DNA of 64,000 nucleotides from Amoebidium appalachense (GCA_963693365.1 CAVNZM010000009.1:3224001-3288000); one strand, 5' to 3'. Shown: positions 1 through 14,967, numbered from the stretch's first letter. The notes: a model not told the origin generated them from the sequence alone. Numbers and translations: made by a program.

Positions 1-2898
<2,898 letters not shown>

Positions 2899-3583
2899 AT
2901 ACTGAAACAAACCAAGTGATTGTTGAATTACCTTCTTTTAAATTCTGTTTTGAAGCTGTTGTGTTATGTATTGGGGCTTGTGGGCTTTTTATGATCATCA
3001 AAGACAGGTTCAGAAACTTTGGCTTGGTGTTGTAATTACGAAACCACGCTGGTGTTTTTGACCTACAGCTCGCTGATATGTACATTCTTGTTGCTGTTGT
3101 TAGCGCAGGCACGCGCGCACACACACAAAAATAAACACACGTGTCACACGTGTCACACAAGCGCACACACGCACACACGCATGCACGCACGCACGCATGG
3201 CCGCACACACGCACGCGCGCGCGCGCACCCACACACACACACGCACGCACGCGCGCGCGCGCACACACACACACGACACATTGGCCTTTTTCGTCCGTTA
3301 AGCTAATAACGAATTCGAAGAAAAGGGTTCCGTTTGGTCTTTCAATAACTGCAAGCAGCACTAATGTGTAGTAGCCTACTAATAGGCATCGTGTCCCTTC
3401 GGAATCCTCCTCCCCCCCCCCCCCCTCCTCCTCGCGCCCCCCCCCCTCCCCCCCCCCCCCGCCCCCCCCCCTCCCTCCCCCGGCTCCCCCCCCCCCCTCC
3501 CCCCAAACGGCCCCCTTGAGGCCCCTCCCCTCGGGCCCTCCAACAGGTCTTGGCATTGCTGTTACGCATCCTTTCCGGTCATC
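2899..3583. other. Intergenic, low complexity in part
   Basis: Holds a (CA)/(CG)-rich block at 3110-3275 and an interrupted poly(C) block at 3407-3510. The remaining unique sequence shows no gene or RNA that I recognise. Confidence 0.6.
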
Positions 3584-4678
3584 ATGTTCCCGGCACCTAT
3601 AGCTCCCTCACTTGAATTGCTCGTTTGCTTCCGATGCTTTGCTGGACGGTTTAGCGCATGTGAGGTCAAATGCTTCTGTAGTTTACCCACACATGATTAT
3701 CTCGTATTGCAGCAGGAAACGGATGCTTTCCCACCTACGCACGATCCAGATGTTTTATGGAGGACAAAAATAAGATCCAACAAAACGAAGCTCGGTACCC
3801 TGCTATTCACTCCTGATTCGCTGAATAGTTGTTAAATGTTAATCCCCTGGATTCTGCAGATGGCGGAAAGGCAGATCTGCTGTCAACTGTTCTGAAGGAA
3901 AAGTACTCGGTAAGTGAAACGTATGTTAACAATGGCGCTCGTGTGAAGAATCGATGCCCCATCCCATCTCTCTGCGTGTCTATTTCAGCTTGCTTGACCA
4001 TCATATGATGGAACCTGGTACAATGTGGTGGAAGATTCACACGTGTATGTATTCTTGACATGGTTCTTTACAAAGAGCAAAAACGGCAAAATATTGCAAG
4101 GATACCTCATCTGTACCCACATCCAACCGATCGTGAGCAACTAAGAAAGGATGTTCTAAGTTCCCCTAGGCCTTTTCTCCCCTAAGGCTTCTGCACCTGT
4201 AATGTATATGCATCCTGGCGCCACTCTTCCGGAGTTTTACTCTCACAGGCACCCGGCACATGGTTACATAAGCAGCAACACACCTCTGCAGGCACGTGAC
4301 AAAAGGTCTCCATTATGTGTCCGTGGCACCCTCGTACGCAATGTGCATCATGTCATAAATTATATTGCAGTACTACATGAACCGACACACAACTTGAAGG
4401 GTTCCTGCCTAGAAACACCCGTTGGCAAACAAACACAACCATTTACACGCGCAACACTCCCCCCCTCCCCCCCCCCCTAAAAAACACACACAACCACACT
4501 GAGTGTCACACACATGCACGCCCGCACGCACGCACCCACACACCCACACCCACACACACACACACACACCCACACACACACACACCGTGCATACACACAC
4601 ACACCGTGCACACACACGCACATGCACACACACAGGCACACACACACACACACACACACCGTGCACGCACGCACACGC

Positions 4679-4729
<51 letters not shown>

Positions 4730-4984
4730 AGCTATACGAGGACCTCCGCCGCCAGGCCTCACAGGTGCTCCCCTCCAGACAAATCCTTTTTTGTTAGTAG
4801 TTGATATCATGAACATTGTGGCGGTGGTTAAGAAACTCAAACAACACTCCTTATCTCGTCCATGTTTTTCTCATAGTGGTTGCAAGGAAAGACCTGAAAC
4901 TTTGCACACGTATGTGTGCACGTGTTTGTGTGTGATCGTGGTGGTGACGGTGATGATGGTGTGGTGGTGTTTTTTTTTTTTTGT

Positions 4985-5015
<31 letters not shown>

Positions 5016-5170
5016 GGGGGGGGAGGGAGGGAAGAGGGGGGGGGGGGGGGTTCAAGTTTTTTTTTTTTTTTTTTTTTTTTGGGGGGGGGGGGGGGGGAAG
5101 ATGAAAGTTGAGGGTATATATGGTGGGACGGCATTTAATTCTTGTTCTCAGCTCTCCGCTTGGATGTAGA

Positions 5171-5211
<41 letters not shown>

Positions 5212-5361
5212 TCCCCTCCCCTCCGTCCCTTCGCACCTCCCCCCTGTCACAGGAATGCTTTGTGCCGGGAACTTTTTGCACTAGACTGTATAGAAAGAGG
5301 CCACATAGTGGTTACTAACCTCGTTCGAAATGGAGTTAAGCCTACTGTTATGGTTTTCTGA
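3584..5361 (+). CDS. Candidate multi-exon gene fragment, unknown product
   Basis: Four exon-like blocks share frames and splice sites, but I could not close the model. An open frame from an ATG at 3584 runs into 3713-3794, ending CTCG|GTACCC (phase 1). 3860-3909 lies between CTGCAG and GTAAGT and continues in phase. 4729-4764 follows (CA)n-CAG and ends CAG|GTGCTC. Joined, these read as a charged, helix-like segment ([17 protein letters not shown] then [12 protein letters not shown]). A further open block at 5253-5361 ([20 protein letters not shown]..., stop TGA) follows a good CACAG acceptor but needs a phase-2 donor I cannot find. The third block may instead run on to a stop at 4797. It could be a live gene, a decayed one, or partly chance. 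The product is not recognised. Confidence 0.35.
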
Positions 5362-5462
5362 ATGCTTTTTGGTATTTTTAGTGAAGTGTTTCTCTACGGG
5401 TTTTAGCTCTATGCTGAGTGTCACAGCGTCACTAGGTCGACTCCACTCTCCCCCCCCCCCCC

Positions 5463-5942
5463 TGTAAACAGTTGGACTAGTTAGGATAAGGCAGAGTACA
5501 ACTGAATCAAAATAAAGACAGAGAACGGGTAGAAAGGCACACGCGGCCAGGTTGCTTTTACTATGGGCCGACTCAGTCTGTCTCAGACTTCACTGATGTG
5601 ATCCCCGTACTGGGACGGCTCTCTTATATAGCCCCCAGGTTTCGGATCAAGGCCCAGGATTGGTTCATCCGCGGCCAGCGCGGGTGGCAACATGCCATTC
5701 GTGATTCTGGTGCGGTCCGAGCCAGTCAGACCTTTGTCCTATTTATGCAAACCTCTTATTGGTTCACTTCGTTTATGTGGTATGCAGCTGAAGAACCATA
5801 TATGGTTCAATTCTTAGGTCAGAGTGAGTCCTATTGGTGCGGACATAATATTTATGTGATATTCATGACAAAGCACGAATCGTGTGCTAGTAGATCACAT
5901 TCTTTAGTAAACATGTACAATTCATGTGTACAGTTGTTTACA
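5463..5942 (-). repeat. 3' LTR (element reads minus)
   Basis: 480 bp, TGTAAACA...TGTTTACA. On the minus strand it has a CCAAT box (5758-5762) about 130 bp upstream of a core-promoter-like TATATAAG (5621-5630), which supports the minus orientation given by the primer-binding site and polypurine tract. Confidence 0.9.
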
Positions 5943-5953
5943 CTCCCCCCCTT
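5943..5953 (-). other. Polypurine tract of the LTR element
   Basis: On the minus strand this reads AAGGGGGGGAG and directly abuts the 3' LTR, the expected position of the plus-strand DNA primer in LTR retrotransposons. Confidence 0.75.
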
Positions 5954-8456
5954 GTTGGGAGCCTGGTGGTGTCGTTAGACAAGCAAACCACCAGGCTGAG
6001 AGGCGATAAACAACCTTCAGCGAGAATTCTCGTGCGCCGACCTGCTGGGCAGAACAGAGCAAGGACGGTTGAATAGAGTTGTGCACGTCTATGAGCACTT
6101 CTTCATTTGCCAAAACGTAAATTCATGCAGCATTCTTCTGTGATTTCATTTTCGTGGCGAAGATTATTGCAGAGTGTGTGCGAATTGTTCGCTTCGTCTC
6201 TGTGCTTGGCTTTTCTGTAGAAGTAGTATTTTTCTTTTTGGGAATTTTTCCTTTTTAGGATACTCCCGCAGATTCGTTTTCAATTGCGAGTAATTTGGTT
6301 GTGTGGATGAATGATCATACCAAACATTCGATAATGAATATAACTCAAGCCTTAGGTCACTTCGTAGCTCAGGTAGTGGTGGATAGCTTCAAGGCTTAGC
6401 CGCTGCTCCTTATCCCGGTTCTACCTTAAGACTGTAAGCCGAGATACCATGGCCGGAAAAGCCACTTCTTTCATGAACAAAGAGCACTTCTTTCCTTTCA
6501 GCTTTAACCCTGCATCATCGGAGCTGGGAAAAACAGAATAAAAATGCCCAAGTGTTCTTCGTTGGGCGACATAAAGAAATATATCACCCGTCAGAACCAG
6601 TAAAAGCCCGGTTCATAATTCATAAGAAGAGGGTAGGCAAAGCAAGCCTCCTTCAGAAAACACATGCTTCCATTCGTGAGCAGTTTTCGTATCCCATTTG
6701 CCAGCCATTTTCGTTGAGCAGGGGGATTCCAGGCATAATACATTCTTCTGGAGGCTTGGCCTAAAAAGAAAAGTCGTCGCAGTCGCCCTTTCTTTTGTAA
6801 GCAACTTCGTGAGCGCGCTTCGTGTTTTCATATCCTCCAGTGCAGGTCTGGATGGTGCCCCATCCTCTGCTTCATTTGTAGGTGGCCCTACTGTAGGTTC
6901 TGTTCGTTGTGTGGAATACCAAAACCATTCGTATTCGTGGAACTGCTTTGTGCTGTGCTTTCTTTCGTGTTGGTGTTCATGAAGTTACCCCGTTCACACA
7001 CCTACTACTTTCATACATCAGACGTAAGTAGCTGCCTGGGGGGTATGTGGTTCGTGTTCGTGGCATTCTTCTGTTCCTTCGTGAGAAGAATATTCGTTTT
7101 AGCAGAGGTGCCCAATAAGGCAGCTTGTGGGGTTGTCTCCTGCATGTGCCCATTGGTGGGGTATGCACGTGCTAAATTGTTACAGTGTCATCATATTGCA
7201 AGGGAATAACATGGTCACCTCCGTACCAGGGCCTAGTAGGTACACATGATGGTCCGATGTGTTAGTCAACAACACCTTGCATTCGTATTCGTATTCGTCT
7301 TCCACGTCACTTTCTTCAGTAGTGAAGGAGGGTATTCGTAATTCGAAACTGAAAGGCTTCCAGCCAAAATACTGACACTGTATGCTGGGGTTGTGAGGGA
7401 ACGGTGCCCATACCACATTCTTTTGTTTTCTTTATTCTGGTGGGGGTGTGCCGGCAGCAATTTTAATTTGCATGCAGGTATTCCAGGCTTTACAGCATAG
7501 TTCGTATGTTATAGTATTTGTACAGTATTGCCACACACTGGCAGTTACCTGTAAATTCGTACCCCACAGCTTCGTTTGTTTCGCATGCACGAACAAAAGT
7601 TCTGCATCGACTTTATTACATGCCTTCTGTGCACCAAGAGTGCAAATTCGTTGTTGCATGGCACCAGGAAGGGCCATACATGAGCCATATGTTCGTAATG
7701 TGTTTAGGCATGCCAGCATACATTCATGCGCATGTTGTGCATCCTGTGCGCTAAACTATGGGGCATGCTGTATTCGACAACAGCAAGAAATTCGAAGCAT
7801 GCATGCAAAACTACTTTCACAGCACCTTATGTCCTACATGCTATAGGAACAGCGACTATCTTCTTCCTTAAATGCATTCGTGCTGAAAGTGGCCGTGCAT
7901 CTGGCTTGCGAGTGTGGACGTGCATGCGGTGGCATGGACACGATGGCAGTGTGCAATAGCGCAATGCACGCAAGGGCAACGGTTTTATTTTCTTCCTAAC
8001 ATAGAGGGGGCTGTGTGCATTGCAACCCAAGCAGTGTTGTGCATTCGTTCTTTCATTTTCGTATTTCCAATTCATTTTGCTTTCGTTTTTCGTTTTTTGT
8101 CGTTTGATAACTTCGTTACTTCGTTTTGTTTTCGTGTTGCATTCATTTCGTATTTCCTCTATGCAATCGTTTGTCGTTAATTCTTTATTTCATTGCGTAT
8201 TCGTGATGGTTCGTTTTTCGTTGGTTCATTGCTTCGTTAGCAATTCTTTATTCGTTTGTTCGTGTATTCGTTGTTTCGTTGTGTATTCGTTTTTCTTCAC
8301 ATTTTTGATGTGTCGTAGCAAAAGAAGTTTTACATGCTTTCAATTCTTTCCGTGTAGGTGGGCTGGCCACTTCAAACTTGTAGGTGTATATATTCTAAGC
8401 CGGACAAGGAAAGATGTGCCTATCATCGGGGTAAAAAGGATTGTGATCGGCCATGG

Positions 8457-8540
8457 GAGATTCTTGAGCTGATTGAAAGATGTGAGATTCTTGAACTGAT
8501 TGAAAGATGTGAGATTCGAAGGATGCGAGATTCTTGAACT
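8457..8540. repeat. 27-bp direct repeats next to the primer-binding site
   Basis: About three copies of a unit containing GAGATTCTTGAACTGATTG and AAAGATGTGA. The last copy is degenerate. The array lies just inside the 5' end of the retroelement, in the leader, where packaging or dimerisation signals usually sit. Confidence 0.7.
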
Positions 8541-8553
8541 GCGCGGTCGCCAA

Positions 8554-9033
8554 TGTAAACAGTTGGACTAGTTAGGATAAGGCAGAGTACAACTGAATCA
8601 AAATAAAGACAGAGAACGGGTAGAAAGGCACACGCGGCCAGGTTGCTTTTACTATGGGCCGACTCAGTCTGTCTCAGACTTCACTGATGTGATCCCCGTA
8701 CTGGGACGGCTCTCTTATATAGCCCCCAGGTTTCGGATCAAGGCCCAGGATTGGTTCATCCGCGGCCAGCGCGGGTGGCAACATGCCATTCGTGATTCTG
8801 GTGCGGTCCGAGCCAGTCAGACCTTTGTCCTATTTATGCAAACCTCTTATTGGTTCACTTCGTTTATGTGGTATGCAGCTGAAGAACCATATATGGTTCA
8901 ATTCTTAGGTCAGAGTGAGTCCTATTGGTGCGGACATAATATTTATGTGATATTCATGACAAAGCACGAATCGTGTGCTAGTAGATCACATTCTTTAGTA
9001 AACATGTACAGTTCATGTGTACAGTTGTTTACA
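8554..9033 (-). repeat. 5' LTR (element reads minus)
   Basis: 480 bp. It matches 5463-5942 with a single difference seen by eye (ACAGTTCATG versus ACAATTCATG near the outer end). It is flanked outside by poly(C) and (CA)n, and inside by the primer-binding site at about 8535-8552. Confidence 0.9.
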
Positions 9034-9043
9034 CCCCCCCCCC

Positions 9044-9084
<41 letters not shown>

Positions 9085-9880
9085 CGTAACGGGGTGTTTA
9101 GGGGGAACATAGAGGTTACATTCTTTGTTTGCCCTTAACATGCTAGGAAACCGACATAAACAGCTAGTAGAAACGTATTTTTCAAGTTTATATACAAACA
9201 TGACGAATGAGTGTGAAAACACCCAATAAATCCCATTGACAGAAATACATCGACCTCAAAAGTGCATAAGATCCACCGGTGCAAAACTTTCCTGTCAAAC
9301 ATTTCCTGTGACCCCCCCCCCCCCCCCCCCCCCCCTCCCCCCCCCCCCCCCCCTCCCCTCCCTCCCCCCGCGCGGCCGTTGGAGACGCACACCATTGAAC
9401 ACAAATAAGCACCACACACACACAACACCAGTGTACCGGGAGTTATTTTTTGTTTGTTTATTTTTGGGGTGGGGAGAGGGAGGGATGGGGGTCCGGGGGA
9501 AGGGGGGGAACTTGGGGGGGAAGGGGGGAGGAGGAGGGGGGGGAAGGGGGAAAGGGGAGTTGAAGGAGGGAATGGGAACAAGGAAAAGAGTCGAACTATT
9601 GTTGGGGGGAAGAACACAAGGAATTGGCGTATATAAGACTGAGTATTCAATTTTTTTGTGGAGCAACTTAGTGTAAGCACACGATCATCCAAAACTTCTG
9701 GAATGAACTGCTAACTTCTTATTTACATTAGAGAAAAAGACAAAGGCTTCGGAGAAGACCCTTTATAGGGTGGCTCTGCCAGGTACAGGACACGGTACGC
9801 GCATATATGTAAAGTGGGTGTGTGTGCGTGGGTGAGTTGCTAATGTGGTTGCGTGGGTGGGCGTGTGGGTGTGTGTCACG

Positions 9881-9956
<76 letters not shown>

Positions 9957-10079
9957 AATGTGCGTGTGCACTTAGCGAGCTCCTTCGTGTGCGTGGTACT
10001 ACTATGCATGCACATGTATGGTGAGCGTGCGTACTTGGGATTCGAGTGAATCCTAACTCTGCAGCTGAGTCCTGGGCTG
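9034..10079. other. Intergenic low-complexity stretch
   Basis: Holds (CA)n 9047-9082, poly(C) 9312-9366, a G-rich block 9465-9570 and (GT)n 9885-9955. No gene recognised. Confidence 0.6.
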
Positions 10080-10205
10080 AAAGTCCTGACTCAGTGGCGG
10101 GCAGTTAGCCAGCATTTTGGCGCCAAGAAATAAGGGAACCAATTAAATCGCATATTCCAGCACTCACCAATCAGATTTGGACGATCATGACTGATAAGAA
10201 CCGGG
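10080..10205. repeat. Dispersed repeat, copy 1
   Basis: Similar to 22085-22210. Both contain TTGGCGCC(A/C)AGAAATAAGG, an (A/G)CCAAT(T/C)AAAT block and CCAATCAGAT(T/G)TGGACGATC. Both lie beside poly(G) or G-rich DNA. Relation to a known repeat class is unknown. Confidence 0.6.
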
Positions 10206-10757
10206 GGGACTCCCCCCCAGGGAGCCTACCGGAGGGGGGGGGGGGGGGGGGGGGGGGGGACACCATACCTCCCACCGATTTCCCCCTCTAAAAAACGTCC
10301 CCCGCAATCGTGAACGCAAACGAACACATGTACATACATACACAGACACATGCACGGATACGTGCACGCGTGCGCGCGCACACACACACGTTCACTATAA
10401 CACATAGCCATACACCGGCTCGAACCAGTTCGCGCATAGCTACCTGGGACGCCTAAGGCAGGGACTAAGTCCGCTAGTGTGTATTTTTACATTCTAGACC
10501 AACGCTTAGCAAATGAACGTGTGGTGATGCGCTCCTTAGGTCACCGTTCATTTTGGTGTAACTAACGTTGGCAGAGCACCCTTGTAAGCTCACTGGTTCT
10601 ATTCACGCTGCCTGTACACGGTTTTATACATTTACCTAACTATAAATACATGGTATACAAGCCCGAGTTTTATTATTAAATTACCACCCCGTGTCATCTA
10701 CTTCCCCATCTACAACATACACACATGTACACATGCACATGTGCACATACCCCCCCC

Positions 10758-10788
<31 letters not shown>

Positions 10789-10791
10789 ACG

Positions 10792-10845
<54 letters not shown>

Positions 10846-10879
10846 TGATATATATATATATACACACACTGTGATCACA

Positions 10880-11910
10880 CACATAACCATGACACGGTTA
10901 CACCGAGATCCCCCCACCGTCGTTACACAGCCCACATGCCCCCGGTGCAGCCAGCACCCGGAGACCACCCACCTCTGGGCCTGCCCGGCCGGGGAGGTCC
11001 CCGCCCTGACCACGGCCATCACAGCCTGCATCCACAACCTCCTGCACACTCGTCACCCAAACACCCCCACGGCACAGCACCAACATACGGCAGCCACGGT
11101 GGTAGACCAATGTGCATGGATAAACTGGATAGGAGGCAACGGTGGCCCACCAGACCCCGAAGACATCAAGTGGGTCGAACGGGGATTTTGCCCACGATCG
11201 GTGGGTCCACTACTAGCAGCCACCGGCACCACCAAGACCACCACCCGGGCCAACTTAGGAAAAATCACAGTAGATCTAGAGTTGCAGTCCTTTTTCTTTT
11301 CAAAAATTTGGCACCCACGGAACACAACCCCCCCCCCCCCCCCCCCCCCCACCCACCCCAAAAACACCACCATATACCCACCACCCGTAGAAAGAAAAGT
11401 ATGGCTACCCAAAAACCCAAGACACACACAAATACACCCCCCACACACACCCGGCCAGCCTGTTCTGACTGCCGGAACACACACAGACCCAGTGTGCCTG
11501 TAAAACCCACTTTTTAGTTCACAAAAACATCGCCACAACATACGTACAACAACCCATAATGCAACCCCCACCACCACCACCACCACACCCCATCATCCCC
11601 ATAACCACCGTAAATACTATACACAACACTTATGATATCCCATTACTGTAGATCGACCAATGAGAGCCCTCGGTTAACGTTTATTGCTAGGTTTTAAATG
11701 GAAGCGAGGACTGGAGCCTCCTGCCGGTGTGGCTGGGGTAGTAGCCCTGGGCAAAGTATGTACTTATGGTTAGGTTGTGAAGGATGGTTTAGCTTAGCTG
11801 AACTCATCATCCTTAACTAGTGTACTGTCGGTGCTGTGTGGTAGACGGTAATTTCCCTAGAGGGCCTGAAAAGGCCCTCCGGGAACAAAACGTGTTAAAA
11901 TAAAAAAACA
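10880..11910 (+). mobile_element. 3' end of a LINE-like retrotransposon
   Basis: The frame open to the stop at 11503 holds a segment of the form CPRCSQ-PETT-HLWACP (CX2C...HX4C). This is the zinc-knuckle pattern common near the C-terminus of non-LTR reverse-transcriptase proteins. A further ~100 residues follow, then a long 3' untranslated stretch that ends ...CTCCGGGAACAAAACG-TTAAAATAAAAAAA. The region 11690-11905 is repeated as a diverged copy at 14215-14432 with the same end, so it behaves as the 3' end of a dispersed element. No catalytic reverse-transcriptase domain is in the window, and upstream of 10880 the frame is microsatellite, so this is a 5'-truncated relic. The zinc-knuckle assignment is by pattern only. 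Confidence 0.55.
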
Positions 11911-12826
11911 CACACATGCGACACACACACACATGTGTACACGCACACATACATACACATGAGAACACGCACACGCACATACTAAACAAACACACATGCA
12001 CGCGCGCACGCGCATTAGTACAGATTTCAGCCTGGACACCTGGCAATCCGATCGCTGGGTATGTACATCATATTGTAGCAAACTCGGGGCAGTAGTAAGC
12101 TAGAACACCGAAGACTTTTCCCACTCGTTCATTTACCTTTAATTAGATCTATATTTATAGAGTGATCGGGTGTCCCTATGACTCTTCCTTTCTCGTTTAT
12201 ATTGACTCCTTCCATTTATCAGCTCTTTTCTCTTTTTTTTTCTTTTCTGTCTCTCTCTCTTCCTCCCTCCCAATCCCCCCTCCCCCCCCCCCCCCCCCCC
12301 CCCTGGGCCCCCCCTCCCCATTTTCGAACCCAAATGTATATATGCGCACAAGACAACCAGACACCACCACACACAAAATTACACGGACGTGGCCCGCGAA
12401 CACAAAGATACAGACACATAAAACACCCAAAACTCAGCTGGAAATCCGGCCTTAAACATTGTATATCGATCCCTGTAGACTCCGGTCCGACGAATTTGAC
12501 GAGCACTGCAACTTTTGCTCGAAATCTAGAGATCAGGTTTTTTGGTCTACAATAAGCCCTTTTCTCTTCCCCCCCTCACCTCCTTCTTTTTTCCCTCCTC
12601 CTTCCCCCCTCCCTGCCCCCTCAAACCAAAAAAAAAAAAAAAAAAAAATAGAAAAATCAGATAACGGTTTCGAAAGATTAAATTGTAATTCTCTATTTGT
12701 GCAGATGGCATCACTGGCTTTTTTGTGGAGTTGATTATCACAGAAAGTCCTCCCCCCCCCCCCCCCCCCCCCCCCCCTATCCCTCTTGTCACTTATAATT
12801 TGTTTGCATGACCTTTACGGGTAACT
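11911..12826. other. Intergenic, no gene recognised
   Basis: Mixed (CA)-rich (11908-12014), CT-rich and poly(C) (12285-12303, 12750-12777) blocks, with a poly(A) run at 12628-12648. It includes a short stretch (12325-12350) that recalls the segmental duplication near 1925. Confidence 0.5.
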
Positions 12827-12829
12827 TAA

Positions 12830-13914
12830 GGGCCTGTTTGGCAGCACCCCAATAATCGTATTCGTATTTAGGCCCTAAATACGATCTACCGTATTTACAA
12901 AATTTATCGTGGTATGCGTATTTAGGGCCTAAATACGGTTGGTGCCTTCCAAACGCTGTCAGGCGTGACTGGTCACATAAAATGTCGATACATGTTCACG
13001 AGATCTGATTGGCCCACGGCCATCTAGGGTGTTTCTAGATGGCCGTGGATTGGCCCTATTCGCACCCATTGATCATCCTTCGGTATTTAGTATTCCATGC
13101 ATATAGATAGGCTGGTGCAGCTGTAGTCAGTATTACAGCGAACGGCAAAAACGAGTCACCGACAGTGAGCCTTGCTCTGTTTAACAATAGGTTAGAATGT
13201 CTGCTATTGAAGGGATACTGCCAGTAATTGCGGTGGCTAGCCTTACTAGAGACCTCGTTTTACATCACCAACGTTCGTCCCTGGCATTCCCCACATATCT
13301 GAACACATAGTGAGTGTTAAGATTTGTCCTTGTCTATGCAGTACTCGTGGTGCCTGCATGTCACCGAGTTGTTTGTACATGTACATTTGATTGTTTTTAT
13401 TAATGCATATATCGGAGTCCAGTATTGTTTCAATGATTATTATGGCATATATATATATATATACAGTCTGAGCTTGTGATCATGCACCGTGTAGGGTTCC
13501 TCGTCCTCTGTCTTACCTGTGCAGCCCAAATTCATGTGTCAATTTTAACTGAGCATGTACACAAAATGACGTGTATGACACCGACCTTCTTTTTAACAGT
13601 GAATTGTTCACGTGCATGCGCTGGCATGCGTACTGTAGTAAAAATGTGCCCTCCGCGGCTTTCGCTGTACCATTGGCTAGCTGATAGCCAATTAATGATG
13701 CGAAATGCTCTGATTGGCTAATTTACTATATCGTATTTACGAAAATCACCTCCGGAGGTGATTTTCGTAAATACGATATAAAAGCGATCCCTATCGTATT
13801 TACAAAAAATAAAAGCCCGCGGCGTGTTTGGCATGCCACGGGATCGTATACGTATTTAGGCCCTAAATACGAATACGATAAAAAACCGTATTTAGCGCGC
13901 TACCAAACAGGCCC
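12830..13914. mobile_element. PIF/Harbinger-type MITE (1,085 bp)
   Basis: Terminal inverted repeats begin GGGCCTGTTTGG(C/T)AGC and are flanked by a 3-bp TAA duplication (12827-12829 and 13915-13917). A TWA target site with GGG-starting termini is typical of PIF/Harbinger and Tourist-like elements. Subterminal near-palindromes of the form CGTATTTAG-GGCC-CTAAATACG occur at both ends. The interior has no transposase frame, so the element is non-autonomous. Confidence 0.85.
13727..13780. repeat. Perfect 54-bp palindrome inside the MITE
   Basis: The two 27-bp halves are exact reverse complements around a central TCC|GGA, with no loop. The arms carry the same GTATTTACG motif as the element ends. 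It could extrude as a cruciform or be a relic of a nested foldback element. Confidence 0.9.
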
Positions 13915-13917
13915 TAA

Positions 13918-14140
13918 GGAAAGGGGGGGGGAAGGGGGGGGGGGGGGGTGAGGGGGGGGGGGGGGGTCTTGATTTCAGAACAAAGTTAAAAAAAAAAAGA
14001 AAAGGAGTCTATTGTTATGTATGCACTGTGGCAGGAAGGAAACGGATGTTCACGTGGCAATGGGACAATAAAAAGCAACTACATAACAGCCATGCATGGT
14101 CTAGGAATATCAACTGTGAAAGGCACGCCAAGCTTGCCCC

Positions 14141-14172
<32 letters not shown>

Positions 14173-14214
14173 TCCATATGTGTCCCTCTTGCCACTTTGT
14201 CCTAATATTCGTTA
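13918..14214. other. Spacer with poly(G) and poly(C)
   Basis: Poly(G)-rich at 13924-13966 and poly(C) followed by poly(A) at 14138-14170. The unique sequence between them shows no gene. Confidence 0.5.
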
Positions 14215-14432
14215 CCGTGTTAATTAGTAGAGCTACCCACCGGCGAGGCTGGGGTGAATACCCTGGGCTAATTGTGTGCAAATAGTTAGGATCGTTAAGG
14301 GTGTGTCAGTTTAGCTAATAGTACCGTAGCACCCTAGCTAGAGTACTGTCGGTGCTGGGTGGAAGACGGTAGTTCCCCATGAGGCCCCTGACGGGTCCCT
14401 CCGGGAACACAACGGGATAAAACAAAAAATGT
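14215..14432 (+). mobile_element. Truncated second copy of the LINE-like 3' end
   Basis: Diverged copy of 11690-11905. Shared blocks include GAGGCTGGGGT..A, CCCTGGGC, AGTACTGTCGGTGCTG, AGACGGTA and CCTCCGGGAACA(C/A)AACG, ending in A-rich sequence. It has no coding part, which fits 5' truncation on insertion. Confidence 0.6.
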
Positions 14433-14556
14433 TAATTAGTAGAGAGGACCCCGGGGGGGGGGGGGGGGGGGGGGGGAGGGGGGGGAGGGGGGCGACGGAG
14501 AGGCGGAAGGGTTGGGGGAAGGAGGGGGGGGGGGGGGGGGGGGGGGGGGAAGGGGG

Positions 14557-14599
<43 letters not shown>

Positions 14600-14967
14600 C
14601 TTTGGGGGTATCGTGTGCACATGTGCGAGCATGTACATTTTTGACCGAAACGAAATCCGATTTTATTAATAGATAGCAATATCATAACCAAGCGGAAGGA
14701 TACGGATGGTGTGGTCCTCGGACATGTATAGATGGAAAGAATCAACACCGTAGTAGCACCGTGTCATTCACTATTTTTTTGGTACACATAATAATAAGGC
14801 CTGTGCGTGATACACATTGCCATTTAGCGCATGTGCATAAGCAATAAATCCACATATAGACCAATTATTTTCACTAGGCTAAACAACCCTCACAGAAACA
14901 CTCTCTGTATGCCACACCAAACCCCACTACCACCTACTAGTACTAGCTAGGCCTAACATGATGGTAA
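14433..14967. repeat. Poly(G) block and duplicated spacer
   Basis: Interrupted poly(G) at 14453-14600. The stretch 14600-14840 (ATCGTGTGCACA, GCGAGCATGTA, TAGATAGCAATAT, GAAGGATACGGA) is repeated in diverged form at 19826-20060, in the same orientation and again just after a G-rich block. No gene recognised. Confidence 0.65.

Larger units (their letters stand above)
5463..9033 (-). mobile_element. Non-autonomous LTR retrotransposon, minus strand
   Basis: Two direct 480-bp repeats flank a 2.6-kb interior. Each repeat starts TGTAAACA and ends TGTTTACA (perfect 8-bp terminal inverted repeat, TG...CA ends). Orientation is minus. Reading that strand, the first LTR is followed by a tRNA-complementary-type primer-binding site (TTGGCGACCGCGCAG), and the last LTR is preceded by a polypurine tract (AAGGGGGGGAG). 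The insertion lies in a poly(C) run, so the target-site duplication cannot be resolved. The interior has no frame recognisable as gag, protease, reverse transcriptase or integrase. Short minus-strand frames (for example 7180-7416) are unassigned. The element is therefore probably mobilised in trans. The LTRs differ by one base as read by eye, implying recent insertion. Confidence 0.88.

Noticed and set aside
5598-5978. 126-aa plus-strand frame repeated at 8689 as a 149-aa frame
   Set aside because: Both lie inside the LTRs, antisense to the element, and share sequence only because the LTRs are identical.
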